Part shown: positions 38,914-51,310 of the stretch, one piece after another
Position numbering within the stretch: the first letter of the stretch is position 1
Layout of the letters: the number at the start of each line of letters is the position of its first letter
Assembly (NCBI RefSeq): GCF_000219915.2
Contig: NC_017964.1
Location: 1,426,001 to 1,490,000, forward strand
DNA: 64,000 nt
Reading direction: 5' to 3'
DNA from: Advenella kashmirensis WT001
GTDB taxonomy: Bacteria; Pseudomonadota; Gammaproteobacteria; Burkholderiales; Burkholderiaceae_B
Program-made: the position numbers and the translations under genes
Notes under the pieces: model-generated
What the model was told of the DNA's origin: nothing
The model's input: only the letters and a program-made list of their open reading frames with translations
Databases searched by the model: none

Positions 38914-39502
38914 TTATCTGCCGCCGCGACGCCCGGTGCGAGGCGCCGCTGTAGTGCGCCGGCCAGCGCGCAGCGACAGGCGCTGCCCGCGCGTCGGGGG
39001 ATGCCATGCGCCTCGGTGCCGCCGGGACGCGCCGCTGGGGCCCGTGCGGCTTGCGTGCCGGGGTGCCCACCAGTTCGTCGTTGCCTCGGGCTGCCTTGCG
39101 GTGTGTCTTGCGGTCTTTCAGGGTCTTGCCCGCGGCCAGCAGTTTTTTCGGCGTATGGGGTTCATTGGGGAGTCGGCGGCTGCGTTCGACGGGTTCTTCG
39201 ACTTTTTGTTCCCAACGACGGTTTTGTGACCCGTGTCGATATAAAATAAGCGTTTTGCCGACGTGTCCGGCAGCGGCACACGATAATGAATCACAGATAG
39301 TGTCAAGCATGGCAATACGTGCGGCGCGATCATCTCCGGCAACGCGCACCTTAATCAGTCCGTGCGCGGTGAGGTTCATGTCAATTTCTTTCAACACCGC
39401 GGGCGTGAGGCCCTGATCACCGATCAGGACTACCGGTTTCAGCGGATGGGCGGCAGCGCGTAGTTCGCTGCGCTCTTTTGATGTCAATTCTAGGGTAGGC
39501 AT
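38914..39502 (-). CDS. yhbY: YhbY family RNA-binding protein (CRM domain), 3' part probably misframed
   Basis: Small CRM-domain protein associated with 50S assembly. Start ATG 39502 (MPTLELTSKERSELRAAAHP). Conserved: LKPVVLIGDQGLTPAVLKEI with the GxxG-type loop, HGLIKVRVAGDDRAAR and GKTLILYRHG. As written, the frame runs on past the terminator and into greA's 3' end (to 38681), which is implausible. Another frame ends at TAA 38914-38916 with a basic tail RTTAAPRTGRRGGR, just beyond the terminator. So I place the true end at 38914, with one inserted or two missing bases between about 39000 and 39250. The tail composition (Arg/Gly/Pro-rich) fits betaproteobacterial YhbY. Confidence 0.75.
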
Positions 39503-39516
39503 AAGGTAATCAGGCA

Positions 39517-40170
39517 ATGGCCAAAAAGAAATTCTCGAAAGAATGGATACATCAGCATATCAATGACCCATACGTGAAAATGGCCAAGCAGCAGGGCTAT
39601 CGGGCACGGGCAGCGTTTAAGCTGATTGAGATCCTGGATTCGGAAAAACTGATGCGGAAAGGGGATATTATAGTCGACTTGGGCTCTACCCCCGGCAGTT
39701 GGTCGCAGGTTGCACGCGAAAGACTCGTTGGCGAGGGCGGAGTGTTGCAGGGCCGCGTCATTGCGCTGGACCTGCTGCCGATGGAGCCCATTGCGGGTGT
39801 GGAGTTCATCCAGGGCGATTTTCGTGACGATGCGGTGCTTGCCGCCTTAAACGACAAGGTCGGACAGCAGCAGGTGAACCTGGTCATGTCTGATATGGCG
39901 CCAAACCTGTCCGGTGTCAGTTCTGCCGATTCCGCCCGGATTCAGCATGTATGCGAGCTGGCCATGGCGTTTTCCTTGCAGCATCTGACGCCCGATGGCG
40001 TTCTTATCGTCAAGGCATTTCACGGCAGCGGATTTTCCCAGATCGTGCAGATGTTCAAACAGCATTTTAAGCGAGTTGTCGAGCGCAAGCCCAAGGCATC
40101 GCGCGACAAGTCTTCGGAAACCTTCTTGCTGGGGCGTGGTCTAAAGCATCCGGAGAACCGTCAGTTCTAG
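39517..40170 (+). CDS. rlmE: 23S rRNA 2'-O-methyltransferase RlmE (FtsJ)
   Basis: Methylates the 2'-OH of U2552 in 23S rRNA using SAM. 217 aa. SAM site [20 protein letters not shown], in part [13 protein letters not shown]; catalytic K-D-K-E tetrad: Lys in [11 protein letters not shown], Asp in [12 protein letters not shown], Lys in [11 protein letters not shown], Glu in [10 protein letters not shown]. Start ATG 39517, divergent from yhbY with 14 bases between. The 470 bases to ftsH (40171-40639) contain no gene I can support, only two short tandem copies of ATCAGGAAAAA near 40330. Confidence 0.95.
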   Translation: MAKKKFSKEWIHQHINDPYVKMAKQQGYRARAAFKLIEILDSEKLMRKGDIIVDLGSTPGSWSQVARERLVGEGGVLQGRVIALDLLPMEPIAGVEFIQGDFRDDAVLAALNDKVGQQQVNLVMSDMAPNLSGVSSADSARIQHVCELAMAFSLQHLTPDGVLIVKAFHGSGFSQIVQMFKQHFKRVVERKPKASRDKSSETFLLGRGLKHPENRQF

Positions 40171-40639
40171 GCATCGGCAGGCCTGACCAGGCGCCGGCCT
40201 TGCGGCCCAACTGGCATTGGTCCTTGTTTACGGCGCTTATTCCTATAGGTTAATTGCGGTGCCGCTGTACAGTGGGGTTACGACAAGCACCCTTGACGAT
40301 CTGAATGGGGCACCGGTCGGGCTCGCAATATCAGGAAAAAATCAGGAAAAAGTTACAGAGTAGCGCTTGGAAACCGGGTTTTTGCCCCAATTTGACTATT
40401 GTGAGACTCCTTGGTGCTTCATGCCGGGACAACGACTTGCAGCAGTTGCCGTAACACGCCCGGATGCAGTCAAAATCGGCGCCTTTACCTGGGAAATTCC
40501 GGAAATGGCGGGTAATGGTTTAATTTGTTTTTAAGCCGGTTGTAAAGCCTCTTTTTTTTATCAATAGGTTAGAATCATATGAACGGGGTAAAGACGCTGC
40601 TTTCAGGGTCATTTGCCATTCATCGCAGGAGTCAGATTG

Positions 40640-42547
<1,908 letters not shown>

Positions 42548-42566
42548 TTTTATTGCTGTATTTTTC

Positions 42567-43417
42567 ATGAATTATTCCACATTCATTTGCGGGCGCTTTG
42601 AGCTTACACTCAAGCGCCCGCTTGTTATGGGCATCGTTAATGTGACGCCCGACTCCTTTTCCGATGGCGCCGCCCATTTTTCTGCCGATGCAGCGACCGC
42701 GCATGCGCTGGAACTGATCGGGCAGGGTGCCGATATCCTGGATATTGGTGGCGAGTCTACTCGCCAGGTGCTGATGCCGTCTCCGAAGAGGAGGAGCTCC
42801 GGCGCATCATTCCGGTGATACATAATCTGCGTGATTGTGGCAGACCTATCTCCGTGGACACCTTCAAACCGGCAGTGATGCGTGCTGCCCTGGCGGCGGG
42901 TGCCGATCTGATCAATGATATTTATGCCTTGCGCATGCCCGGCGCCCTTGAGGTTGTAGCAGCGCATCCCAATTGCGGGGTGTGCCTGATGCATATGCAG
43001 GGTGAGCCTAAAACCATGCAGGCTGCGCCTCAGTACGAAAATGTGACTGACGAGGTCTACCGGTTTCTGGAGGAACGCAAGGCGGCGGCGGTGGCGGCCG
43101 GAATTGCGCCTGCACGCATCTGTCTGGATCCGGGATATGGTTTCGGTAAGACAGTGCAGCAAAATTATCAGCTTTTACGTGAACAGGACAGGCTGTCCGG
43201 TTTACACTCACCGTTATTAATCGGTCTGTCCCGTAAAACCATGATTGCAGCGGTTACGGGCCGGGCTCCGCAGGACCGCGTTGCCGGCAGCATTGCCGGC
43301 GCGCTGGCTGCTGCAAATCGGGGCGCGGCTATCATACGGGTACACGATGTCGCACAAACTGCAGATGCCCTCAAAGTGTGGGCGGCCACAGAACAAGGAG
43401 AAATTCATGGGGCGTAA
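42567..43417 (+). CDS. folP: Dihydropteroate synthase, frame broken at 42764-42765
   Basis: Condenses pABA with dihydropterin pyrophosphate in folate synthesis; sulfonamide target. About 283 aa when repaired. [36 protein letters not shown], then after adding one C at 42764-42765 [96 protein letters not shown]. First frame stops at 42818. Between ftsH and glmM (classic ftsH-folP-glmM order), overlapping glmM by eleven bases. Confidence 0.93.
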
Positions 43418-44747
43418 ATATTTCGGAACAGATGGGGTACGTGGTGAAGTGGGCGGTCCGGTCATCAATGCGGAGTTTGCATTGCGACTGGGCTATGCCG
43501 CGGGCCGGGTACTGTCAAAAAATTACAAAGATAGTGCGCGTCCCATGGTGCTGATCGGCAAGGATACGCGCATTTCAGGCTATATGCTGGAGTCGGCGCT
43601 GGAAGCCGGCCTGGCCGCTGCCGGTATTGACGTTTACCTGGCAGGACCCATTCCGACACCTGCCGTGGCGTATCTGACCCGTGCACTGCGCCTGACTGCC
43701 GGTGTGGTCATCAGCGCTTCGCATAATGCCTATCAGGACAATGGGATCAAGTTTTTCTCCGGTAACGGCATGAAGCTGCCCGATAACGTTGAGCTGGAAA
43801 TCGAAGCGGCGCTGGACGAACCGGTAGGTTGTGTCGATTCCGAGCATATTGGTCGTGCCCGCCGCATGCCAGACTCTGCCGGGCGCTATATCGAATTTTG
43901 CAAAAGCACGTTCCCGAACGACCTGGATCTCAAGGGCATGAAAATCGTGGTCGATGGCGCGCATGGTGCGGCTTACCACATTGCACCTCATGTTTTTCGC
44001 GAACTGGGTGCTGAAGTGGTTGCCATTGGCTGCAACCCGGATGGTTTCAACATCAATTCCGGCGTAGGTGCGCTGCATCCGGAAGCGCTGGCCGAAAAAG
44101 TCAGGGAAGTGGGCGCGCACTACGGCATTGCACTGGACGGCGACGCCGACCGGATTCAGATGGTGGACGCCGAAGGACGTATCTACAATGGGGATGAATT
44201 GCTTTATGCCATGGTCCGTGAACGGATGATGCACGGCCGCGTGGCCGGTGTCGTGGGCACACTCATGACCAACTATGGCTTTGAAAAGATTATGCAAATC
44301 ATGGGTGTACCCTTTGAACGGGCCAATGTGGGCGATCGCTACGTACTGGAAGCCATGCAGAGAAACGGCTGGCTCTATGGCGGCGAGAGCTCGGGCCATC
44401 TGCTGTGCCTGGATCACCACAGTACCGGTGACGGCATTATCGCTGGCTTGCAGGTGTTGACGGCATTGGTGCGCAGCGGCAAAACGCTTTCTCAATTCAT
44501 TTCAGATCTGAAAATGTATCCACAGATCATGGTCAATGTGCCCTGGAAAAAAGGTGCTGACTGGAAGGCCCATGCAGGCTTGCAGACGGCCAAAGAAGAG
44601 GTTGAGCGCGAGCTGGACGGGCGCGGCCGGGTGCTGATTCGTGCCTCGGGCACCGAACCCAAGCTGCGGCTGATGGTTGAAGCTGAAACCGAAGCGCTGG
44701 CCCGTCAGGGCGTGGAACGTCTGCAGGCCGTCGACCTGGCTGCATGA
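43407..44747 (+). CDS. glmM: Phosphoglucosamine mutase
   Basis: Interconverts glucosamine-6-P and glucosamine-1-P for UDP-GlcNAc. 446 aa from ATG 43407, with AAGGAG seven bases upstream; longer in-frame starts are inside folP. Sugar-phosphate mutase signature: [13 protein letters not shown], active Ser in [19 protein letters not shown], metal loop [13 protein letters not shown], sugar-binding [19 protein letters not shown], in part [10 protein letters not shown], and phosphate-binding [16 protein letters not shown]. Continuous frame, essential gene. Confidence 0.96.
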   Translation: MGRKYFGTDGVRGEVGGPVINAEFALRLGYAAGRVLSKNYKDSARPMVLIGKDTRISGYMLESALEAGLAAAGIDVYLAGPIPTPAVAYLTRALRLTAGVVISASHNAYQDNGIKFFSGNGMKLPDNVELEIEAALDEPVGCVDSEHIGRARRMPDSAGRYIEFCKSTFPNDLDLKGMKIVVDGAHGAAYHIAPHVFRELGAEVVAIGCNPDGFNINSGVGALHPEALAEKVREVGAHYGIALDGDADRIQMVDAEGRIYNGDELLYAMVRERMMHGRVAGVVGTLMTNYGFEKIMQIMGVPFERANVGDRYVLEAMQRNGWLYGGESSGHLLCLDHHSTGDGIIAGLQVLTALVRSGKTLSQFISDLKMYPQIMVNVPWKKGADWKAHAGLQTAKEEVERELDGRGRVLIRASGTEPKLRLMVEAETEALARQGVERLQAVDLAA

Positions 44748-44900
44748 TTTCTCGTGGCCAGTTGTATGCAGTTTGTGCAACTGGCAATGCATTCTGTTGT
44801 AAGATTTCAAAAAATCGAAATATTACCTGTATGTGAAAAGTTTTTGTCAAATGAACCGGGTATCATGCAGCTTTACAGTAAATCTTAGGAATTGACCCGA

Positions 44901-45665
44901 ATGCAAGAAATCATGCGGATCCAGGCAGACGAGAATGATACGTCAAGCCACAGCCTGGTCTTGGGGATTGCTACAACCGACGAGGAAGTCGAACAGTTGC
45001 AGCGATTGCGTTACGAGGTCTATACCAACGAAATGAACGTGGTATTTCCCGGCGCAGTCAACGGTGTAGACATTGAACCGTTTGACAAATGGTGTGTCCA
45101 TTTGATGGTTCGGGACCTGAAAACAGGTGCCGTTGTCGGTACCTACCGGATCCTGAGTCCGGAGAAGGCGGCAGAAGCCGGTGGCTATTACTCAGAGCTG
45201 GAATTCAATATTGATCAATTGGCGCATATCCGCCATCTGTTATGTGAATGCGGCCGCTCATGCACGCATCCGGATTACCGCAATGGTCAGGCGATCATGC
45301 TGCTCTGGAATGGTCTGGCGCGCTATCTGCTGAGTAATAATTATCGCTATATGCTCGGTTGCGCCAGTGTCAGTCTGGCCGATGGTGGTGTGCAAGCCTC
45401 CAAGGTCTGGCGTGCGGCCAAACGCGATATCGATGCACATCCCGAGCGTCCGATCATGGTGCCCATCAATCCGTATCCGCTGGACAAACTCACGCTTACC
45501 GATGATGCGAAAACACCTGCGCTGATCAAAGGATATCTGAAGATTGGCGCACATATCTGCGGTGAGCCGGCATTTGACCAGGACTTCAATTCTGCAGATT
45601 TTCCGGTCATTATCGATGTGGCCAATATCGATCCCCGGTACAAAAAACACTTCGGCCTGGCCTGA
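44901..45665 (+). CDS. GNAT-fold acyltransferase (OlsB-like, ornithine N-acyltransferase family)
   Basis: 254 aa from ATG 44901 (TTG 44892 in frame upstream), matching the Acetyltransf_5 group that includes OlsB, the ornithine acyl-ACP transferase that starts ornithine-lipid synthesis. Typical residues: QLQRLRYEVYTNEMNVVFPG, in part RYEVYTNEMN; FDKWCVHLMVRD; VGTYRILSPEKAAEAGGYYSE; CECGRSCTHPDYRNGQAIMLLW, in part GRSCTHPDYRNG; MLGCASVSLADGG. The partner acyltransferase OlsA is not next to it, so the specific product is uncertain. Ornithine lipids often respond to phosphate limitation; the neighbourhood is full of phosphate genes. Confidence 0.8.
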   Translation: MQEIMRIQADENDTSSHSLVLGIATTDEEVEQLQRLRYEVYTNEMNVVFPGAVNGVDIEPFDKWCVHLMVRDLKTGAVVGTYRILSPEKAAEAGGYYSELEFNIDQLAHIRHLLCECGRSCTHPDYRNGQAIMLLWNGLARYLLSNNYRYMLGCASVSLADGGVQASKVWRAAKRDIDAHPERPIMVPINPYPLDKLTLTDDAKTPALIKGYLKIGAHICGEPAFDQDFNSADFPVIIDVANIDPRYKKHFGLA

Positions 45666-45794
45666 TACGCGTACGGCGCCCGTTGCCAGGGATCTGGCCG
45701 GACGGGTGGGCCGCTTGCGCCAGGCAGCCGGCTGGTGCCGGCTTTCATGTCGGCATGCGATAATACTCACGTCCGACACGTGGCATCCGCAAGG

Positions 45795-47281
45795 TCAGGA
45801 AGGAATAATATCCAGTGTAAAGCCGGCTTTTTTCCATTCGGCAGCTTCCAGAGACAGCGTGTACCGGGTCAGAGGGTGGTCTTCCAGCCATTTCCGGCCC
45901 ACGCGCAATATGAGTTTCTGATCGTCGGTTTCCAGTGAAACCGGAAGCGATGTCACCGGCTGGCGGCGGCGCATGAACACGACGGCCAGTCGCAGGCACA
46001 GGGTCAGCAGCCATTTGACGCGGCTTGGCTTTTCGGGCAGCAATTTGTCCAGCTTACCCTGATGGCCCAGGTCAGGAACGAGAGCAGTTCCTGTTCGGCT
46101 TCGGAAAAACCAGGCATGTCGGCGTTGGCCATCACGTAGGCGGTATGCTTGTGATAATTATTCTGCGAGATGCTCAGGCCGGTTTCATGCAAATCGCAGG
46201 CCCAGCTCAGATAGCGTCGTAGATCATCGGCTGCTGTTTCATCAGCCAGTATTGAATCAAAAAATGCCAGTGCCTGTTTTTTCACGCGCGCGGCCTGTCG
46301 GCTGTCAATATGGTAGCGTTTCATGAACACACCCGCTGTTTCATCACGCTTGTCATGAGAGCTGTCGCGGCCCAGCATATCGTACAGAACGCCGACGCGC
46401 AGCGCGCCGTCACCCTGGAACATCTGCTTGACCTGTAGTTCGCTGAAGATCGCCATCATGATAGACAGCCCAGCCGGCAGCACTTCCATGCGATCCAGCT
46501 TCAGGCCGCGCAATTCCGGCGCGTGAGCGCTGCCGTGACGGATCAGCACTTTTTTCAGCTTTTGCATGCCGTCCAGCGTAATGCCTTTTTCTGAAAAACC
46601 GGATTCTTCCAGGGTCGCAACCAGTGCTTTGGCCGTACCCGAAGAGCCGAAGGCTTCATCCCATCCCAGATGCCGATACTGTCTGGAAATAATTTCGATT
46701 TCCTTTCTAGCAGCAATTTCGGCCAGGACAAAGCCTTCTTCGGTGACTTTGCCGTCCGGAAAAAAGGACTTGGTGTAGCTGACGCAGCCCATGGCCAGGG
46801 ATTTCATGATCAGCGGTTCAAGCTCCCGGCCGATGATAAATTCAGTGGAGCCGCCGCCGATGTCGACGACAAAGCGTTGTTTATTGGACGGCGGCAGTTC
46901 GTGAACCACGCCGGAGTACACCAGCCGAGCTTCTTCCTGACCGGAAATGACTTCGATCGGGTAGCCCAGCGCGGCTTCCGCACGAGGCAGAAATTCAGCC
47001 ACATTGCGCGCGACGCGAAAGGTATTGGTTGCTACGGCACGTACACGGCCGGCGGGGAAGTTTTCCAGGCGCTCGCCAAAACGGGACAGCACGGCAATGG
47101 CGCGCTGGATTGCGTCTTCATCGAGCACGCGCTCGGCGTTCAGGCCAGCGGCAAGTCTGACGGTTTCCTTGAGACGATCTGTTGCGTAAATTTGCACAGA
47201 ATCATCGTTCTGGACAATCCTTGCAATGGACAGGCGAAAGCTGTTGGAGCCAAGGTCTACGGCGGCAAGTAATTGGTCCAT
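45795..47281 (-). CDS. ppx: Exopolyphosphatase, frame broken at 46066-46068
   Basis: Degrades polyphosphate from the end, releasing orthophosphate. About 496 aa when repaired. Start ATG 47281 (MDQLLAAVDLGSNSFRLSIA). Ppx/GppA motifs: DLGSNSFRL, VRAVATNTFRVARN, VISGQEEARLVYSGV, VVDIGGGSTEFIIG, EAFGSSGTAKALV, then the HD-like part ACDLHETGLSISQNNYHKHTAYVM. The frame breaks near the end; one G restores HQGKLDKLLPEKPSRVKWLL and the stop at 45795. Divergent from ppk. Confidence 0.93.
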
Positions 47282-47564
47282 GATGCATCTGCTAGGTAAG
47301 GGAAACGCCATTTTAGTAAAAAAGCCGCAAGCGTGAGCGAAATAAAGGCAATCGGCTTCATCATTTTTATTTGAATGTGGCGTCAACCTCTGCCATTGAA
47401 GGCAGGTATATATTGCCAGTATTGCGTAGCAATTATTAAATAGATAGCATGTCGGCAATGGTTTTAATAGAAAACCATGCAGATACGCCAAGTCTTTAAA
47501 TTCGAGTGGATACCAAACGCTGTACGCATCGGCAAAATGAAGCTGTTTTACAGATATTCGCGTT

Positions 47565-47582
47565 TTGTCATGAATTTGTTAT
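47565..47582 (+). promoter_or_regulatory. Pho box upstream of ppk
   Basis: TTGTCAT GAAT TTGTTAT, the 7-4-7 arrangement of a PhoB half-site pair, ten bases before a TATAAG -10 element (47593-47598) and about 60 bases before the ppk start. This is the spacing of a PhoB-activated promoter. The rest of the 360-base ppx-ppk gap has no gene. Confidence 0.8.
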
Positions 47583-47643
47583 ATTGTGAGAGTATAAGAA
47601 CTGTTCTTTGCCAAAGCCTAATACACACAACAACTGCGCCTTC

Positions 47644-49748
47644 ATGTCCGATACCAATCCTGTCCCAGTTTCTGCTTCCTCTTCCGACTCCGTCACGCTG
47701 CTCAATCGCGAACTGTCATTGCTAAAATTCAATGAACGGGTGTTGGGCATGGCCATGAATCAGGCCAACCCGCTACTGGAGCGCCTGCGCTATTTGTGTA
47801 TTGTCAGCTCCAATCTGGATGAGTTTTTTGAAATCCGCATCTCCAGTCTGAAAGAACAGGAACGGCAGTTTCCCAATGTGCCGGGCGATGACGGCCTGAC
47901 ACCGTCGGCAGCATTCGAACTGGTGCAGCATCGTGTGCACGAACTGGTCGATCGCCAGTACGCGTTGCTGCACAAGGATATTTTTCCTGCCTTGCGCAAG
48001 CAGGGCGTGTCTGTGCTGGCCCCCAGGGAATATTCAGATGCCATATCCGCCTGGCGCGCGATGTGTTCCTGAACGAGGTGCTGCCGCTGCTTACGCCTAT
48101 CGGCCTTGATCCGGCGCACCCGTTTCCGCGTGTTTATAACAAGAGTCTGAACTTTATCGTCTCGCTTAGCGGCGAAGATGCCTTTGGCCGCCGTGCGTCC
48201 ATTGCCATTGTGCAGGCACCGCGCGCTTTGCCTCGTTTACTTGAAATTCCCGAATCGGTCTGCGGGCACCGTCATTGCTACACGCTTTTGTCCTCGCTGA
48301 TGCAGCAGTTCTCCGGAGAGCTGTTTCCGGGCATGGAGGTAAAGGGGCTATATCAATGGCGTGTCACGCGTAACAGCGACCTGTTTGTTGATGAAGACGA
48401 GGTGACCAACCTGCGGCAGGCGCTGCAGGGGGAGCTGTCGCAGCGTAACTTCGGGGCGGCGGTTCGATTGGAAATTTCTGAAGACACTCCGGTAGAACTC
48501 GAACATTTTCTGCAGCGGGAGTTCGCGCTGGGCCCCAAGGATACCTACCGCACGCACGGTAGTGTCAACATGACGCGCCTGATGCCGCTATGCGATATTG
48601 ACGCTGACCCGCAGTTGGTGTTCCCCAGCTATCGGGCCCGCCTGCCGGCCCCATTCGATTCCATGAATGATAATCCTGCAGAAATGTTCGATGCGATAGC
48701 GCGGGAAGACCTCTTGTTGCACCATCCGTACCAGTCATTCAAGCCAGTGATCGACTTTCTGACATCAGCTGCGCTGGATCCGCAGGTAGTGGCGATCAAG
48801 CAAACCATTTATCGTACCGGTGAAGATTCCGAACTGATGGGGCTGTTGCTGGCCGCAGCCAAAGCCGGCAAGGAAGTGACGGTAGTCGTAGAATTGATGG
48901 CCCGTTTTGACGAACAGACCAATATCAACTGGGCGGCCAAGCTGGAAGAGGTTGGCGCACATGTGGTCTATGGTGTTGTGGGCCATAAAACGCATGCCAA
49001 AATGTTGCTGGTGTTGCGCCGCGAAGGCAAGAAAATCGTTCGCTACGGACACCTGGGTACCGGAAATTATCATCCACGTACGGCACGGCTCTATACCGAC
49101 TTTGGTTTGCTGACGGCCAATCCCGATCTGACCAATGATATGGATCGGGTTTTTTCCCTACTTACAGGCTTGGGCGCCCGGCGTCCACTCAAACTGCTGC
49201 TGCAGTCGCCGTTTACCCTGCACGAACGGGTACTCAAGATGATTCAGGCTGAAACCGAACAGGCGCAGGCTGGAAAAAAAGCGGTGATCATGGCCAAGAT
49301 GAATTCTTTGCTGGAAGTGGAGGTGATCAACACTTTGTACAAGGCCAGCCAGGCCGGCGTTCGCATTGAACTGATCGTGCGCGGGGTATGTGCGCTGCGT
49401 TCCGGCGTTCCCGGCCTGTCGGAAAATATTCGGGTGCGTTCCATCATTGGGCGCTTTCTGGAACACTCGCGAGTGTTTTATTTTCATGCCGGTGGCCAGG
49501 AGCAGGTTTACCTGTCTTCTGCCGACTGGATGGCGCGCAATTTTTTCCGCCGTGTGGAAGTGGCCTTCCCTATCCTGAATCCGGTTCTGAAAAAACGGGT
49601 AATCAATGAGTCCTTTACCTTCCCATTGAAGGACAATGTGCTGTCGTGGGAGCAGAAACCCAGTGGCGAGTACGAGCGAATAAAAAATCGTCGGGAGCCA
49701 TTCAATATCCACCAGTACTTGATGAATCTGCTTGGCAAGGCCGGTTGA
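47644..49748 (+). CDS. ppk: Polyphosphate kinase 1, frame broken at 48041-48042
   Basis: Reversibly polymerises the gamma phosphate of ATP into polyphosphate. About 702 aa when repaired. Start ATG 47644 (MSDTNPVPVSASSSDSVTLL). N domain: LLNRELSLLKFNERVLGMA, SNLDEFFEIRISSLKEQ. Break near 48041: one C gives SDAHIRLARDVFLNEVLPLL. Later motifs: YQSFKPVIDFLTSAALDPQV, QTIYRTGEDSELM, catalytic His in YGVVGHKTHAKMLLVLRREG, in part VGHKTHAKM, GTGNYHPRTARLYTDFGLLT, in part GTGNYHPRTARLYTD, and RGVCALRSGVPGLSENI. Preceded by a Pho box. Confidence 0.94.
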
Positions 49749-49972
49749 TTGTACGTATGAATATGCAGGGCATCGCGCGTTGCCTCGCATTCAGGTCCGT
49801 CTGTTGTCAGATGGGTCCGGGTGGGCTTTTGCGCGACACCTGGGATGATAACGAGGCGCGAAAAGCAGACAGGTGAGGGTGCGTCAACGCTAGTTTGTAA
49901 CATGACATAATATGACAGGCTTCAGAACTTGTTGTATGCAGCCTGCGTTTTTCAAGACGATTTTGAAGTCTT

Positions 49973-49990
49973 TTGACACAATTTTGTCAC
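49973..49990 (+). promoter_or_regulatory. Distal Pho box upstream of pstS
   Basis: TTGACAC AATT TTGTCAC, 7-4-7 spacing, about 180 bases before pstS. Weaker in the first half than the proximal box. The rest of the 425-base ppk-pstS gap contains no gene. Confidence 0.6.
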
Positions 49991-50078
49991 CTGAAATATT
50001 CTTTAAGTTATTGATAATAAAATATAAAAAGCATATTGCTAGTGTTTTCCCTTATGGAGGAAAAAAACTGCCTTATAT

Positions 50079-50096
50079 TTGTCACTATCTTGTCAT
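50079..50096 (+). promoter_or_regulatory. Proximal Pho box upstream of pstS
   Basis: TTGTCAC TATC TTGTCAT in 7-4-7 form, followed after 13 bases by TATACT (50110-50115) as -10. Close to the consensus, so strong PhoB control of pstSCAB is expected. Confidence 0.85.
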
Positions 50097-50172
50097 ATAA
50101 GCGTTTTACTATACTCGGCATGGACATCAAGGTTCGTATTTTGTTACCTCTTTAACGTATTAAGGAATATAC

Positions 50173-51216
50173 ATGTTCAAACATGCACTTAAAAGCGTCT
50201 CTGTCGCCATCGCGCTGTCGACCGCGACTTTCGCCGCACAGGCCGCCAACGTGACCGGCGCAGGCGCTTCTTTTCCATACCCCGTTTATGCCAAATGGGC
50301 ATCCATGTACGCAGCTGAGACCGGTAATAAAATCAATTACCAATCTATCGGTTCTGGTGGCGGCCAACAACAAATTATCGCCAAGACAGTAGATTTCGGT
50401 GCATCCGATGATCCATTGAACGAAAAGAAACTGGCTGAAAACGGTCTGTTGCAGTTTCCAGCAGTTATTGGCGGCACCGTTGCAGTCGTAAATATCGATG
50501 GCATCAAACCAGGTCAACTCAAACTGACAGGTCCTGTTCTGGCCGATATCTTCCTGGGTAAAATCACCAAGTGGAATGATCAGGCGATTGCTTCCCTGAA
50601 CCCTGGTGTTACTTTGCCTGACGCGGCCATTATCGTTGTTCATCGTTCGGATGGTTCAGGCACGACCTTTGGCTGGACAAACTACCTATCCAAGGTTTCT
50701 GCCGAGTGGAAAGAAAAAGTGGGTGAAGGCAAGGCCGTTAAGTGGCCAACAGGACAGGGCGGCAAGGGTAACGAAGGCGTAGCCGCTTATGTGGGTCAGC
50801 TCAAAAACGCTATCGGCTATGTTGAATACGCGTATGCCAAACAGAACAATCTGTCCTGGACTCAGCTGAAAAACAAAGATGGCAAATTCGTTCAGCCTGA
50901 ACAAAAAGCGTTTGCAGCCGCTGCAGCCAACGCCGACTGGAAAAGCGCACCAGGCATGGGTGTTGTACTGACTGAAGAGCCAGGTGCTGATTCCTGGCCT
51001 GTAACGGCAGCTACCTTTATTCTGGTGCACAAGAAAGCCGACAAGCCAGAACAGACTAAAGCCGTTCTGTCGTTCTTTGACTGGGCATTCAAAAATGGTG
51101 CGAAAGCCGCTGCTGATATCGACTATGTGCCACTGCCAGACGCTGTAACCAAAGAAGTTCGCGCAGCCTGGGCTTCCGAGATCAAAACGGCAGACGGTCA
51201 GGCGGTTTGGAAATAA
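50173..51216 (+). CDS. pstS: Phosphate ABC transporter, periplasmic binding protein
   Basis: High-affinity phosphate-binding protein, 347 aa. Signal peptide MFKHALKSVSVAIALSTATF ends at AAQAA. Binding motifs: NVTGAGASFPYPVYAKWA, SIGSGGGQQQIIAKTVDFGAS, in part SGGGQQQIIA, VVHRSDGSGTTFGWTNYLS and GGKGNEGVAAYVGQ, the phosphate-coordinating loops of PstS. It is the first gene of pstSCAB behind two Pho boxes. Its codon choice and the hairpin downstream fit its usual excess over the permease. Confidence 0.95.
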   Translation: MFKHALKSVSVAIALSTATFAAQAANVTGAGASFPYPVYAKWASMYAAETGNKINYQSIGSGGGQQQIIAKTVDFGASDDPLNEKKLAENGLLQFPAVIGGTVAVVNIDGIKPGQLKLTGPVLADIFLGKITKWNDQAIASLNPGVTLPDAAIIVVHRSDGSGTTFGWTNYLSKVSAEWKEKVGEGKAVKWPTGQGGKGNEGVAAYVGQLKNAIGYVEYAYAKQNNLSWTQLKNKDGKFVQPEQKAFAAAAANADWKSAPGMGVVLTEEPGADSWPVTAATFILVHKKADKPEQTKAVLSFFDWAFKNGAKAAADIDYVPLPDAVTKEVRAAWASEIKTADGQAVWK

Positions 51217-51248
51217 TCAGGTCTATCAAGACTTGACCCTCTGAACAA

Positions 51249-51286
51249 AACATGGCGACTTAATCAATTTAAGCCGCCATGTTTTT
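51249..51286 (+). terminator. Long hairpin between pstS and pstC (attenuator-type)
   Basis: Two stacked stems: AACATGGCG / CGCCATGTT and CTTAA / TTAAG, separated by one mismatched base each side, followed by a T-run. Positioned after pstS and before pstC, where partial termination would raise PstS over the permease subunits. Confidence 0.8.
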
Positions 51287-51310
51287 TACGAACACCAAGA
51301 CGGGTTTACA

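Noticed and set aside
40330..40355. Tandem ATCAGGAAAAA repeat upstream of ftsH
   Set aside because: Only two short copies, no other structure; too little to call a repeat or regulatory element.
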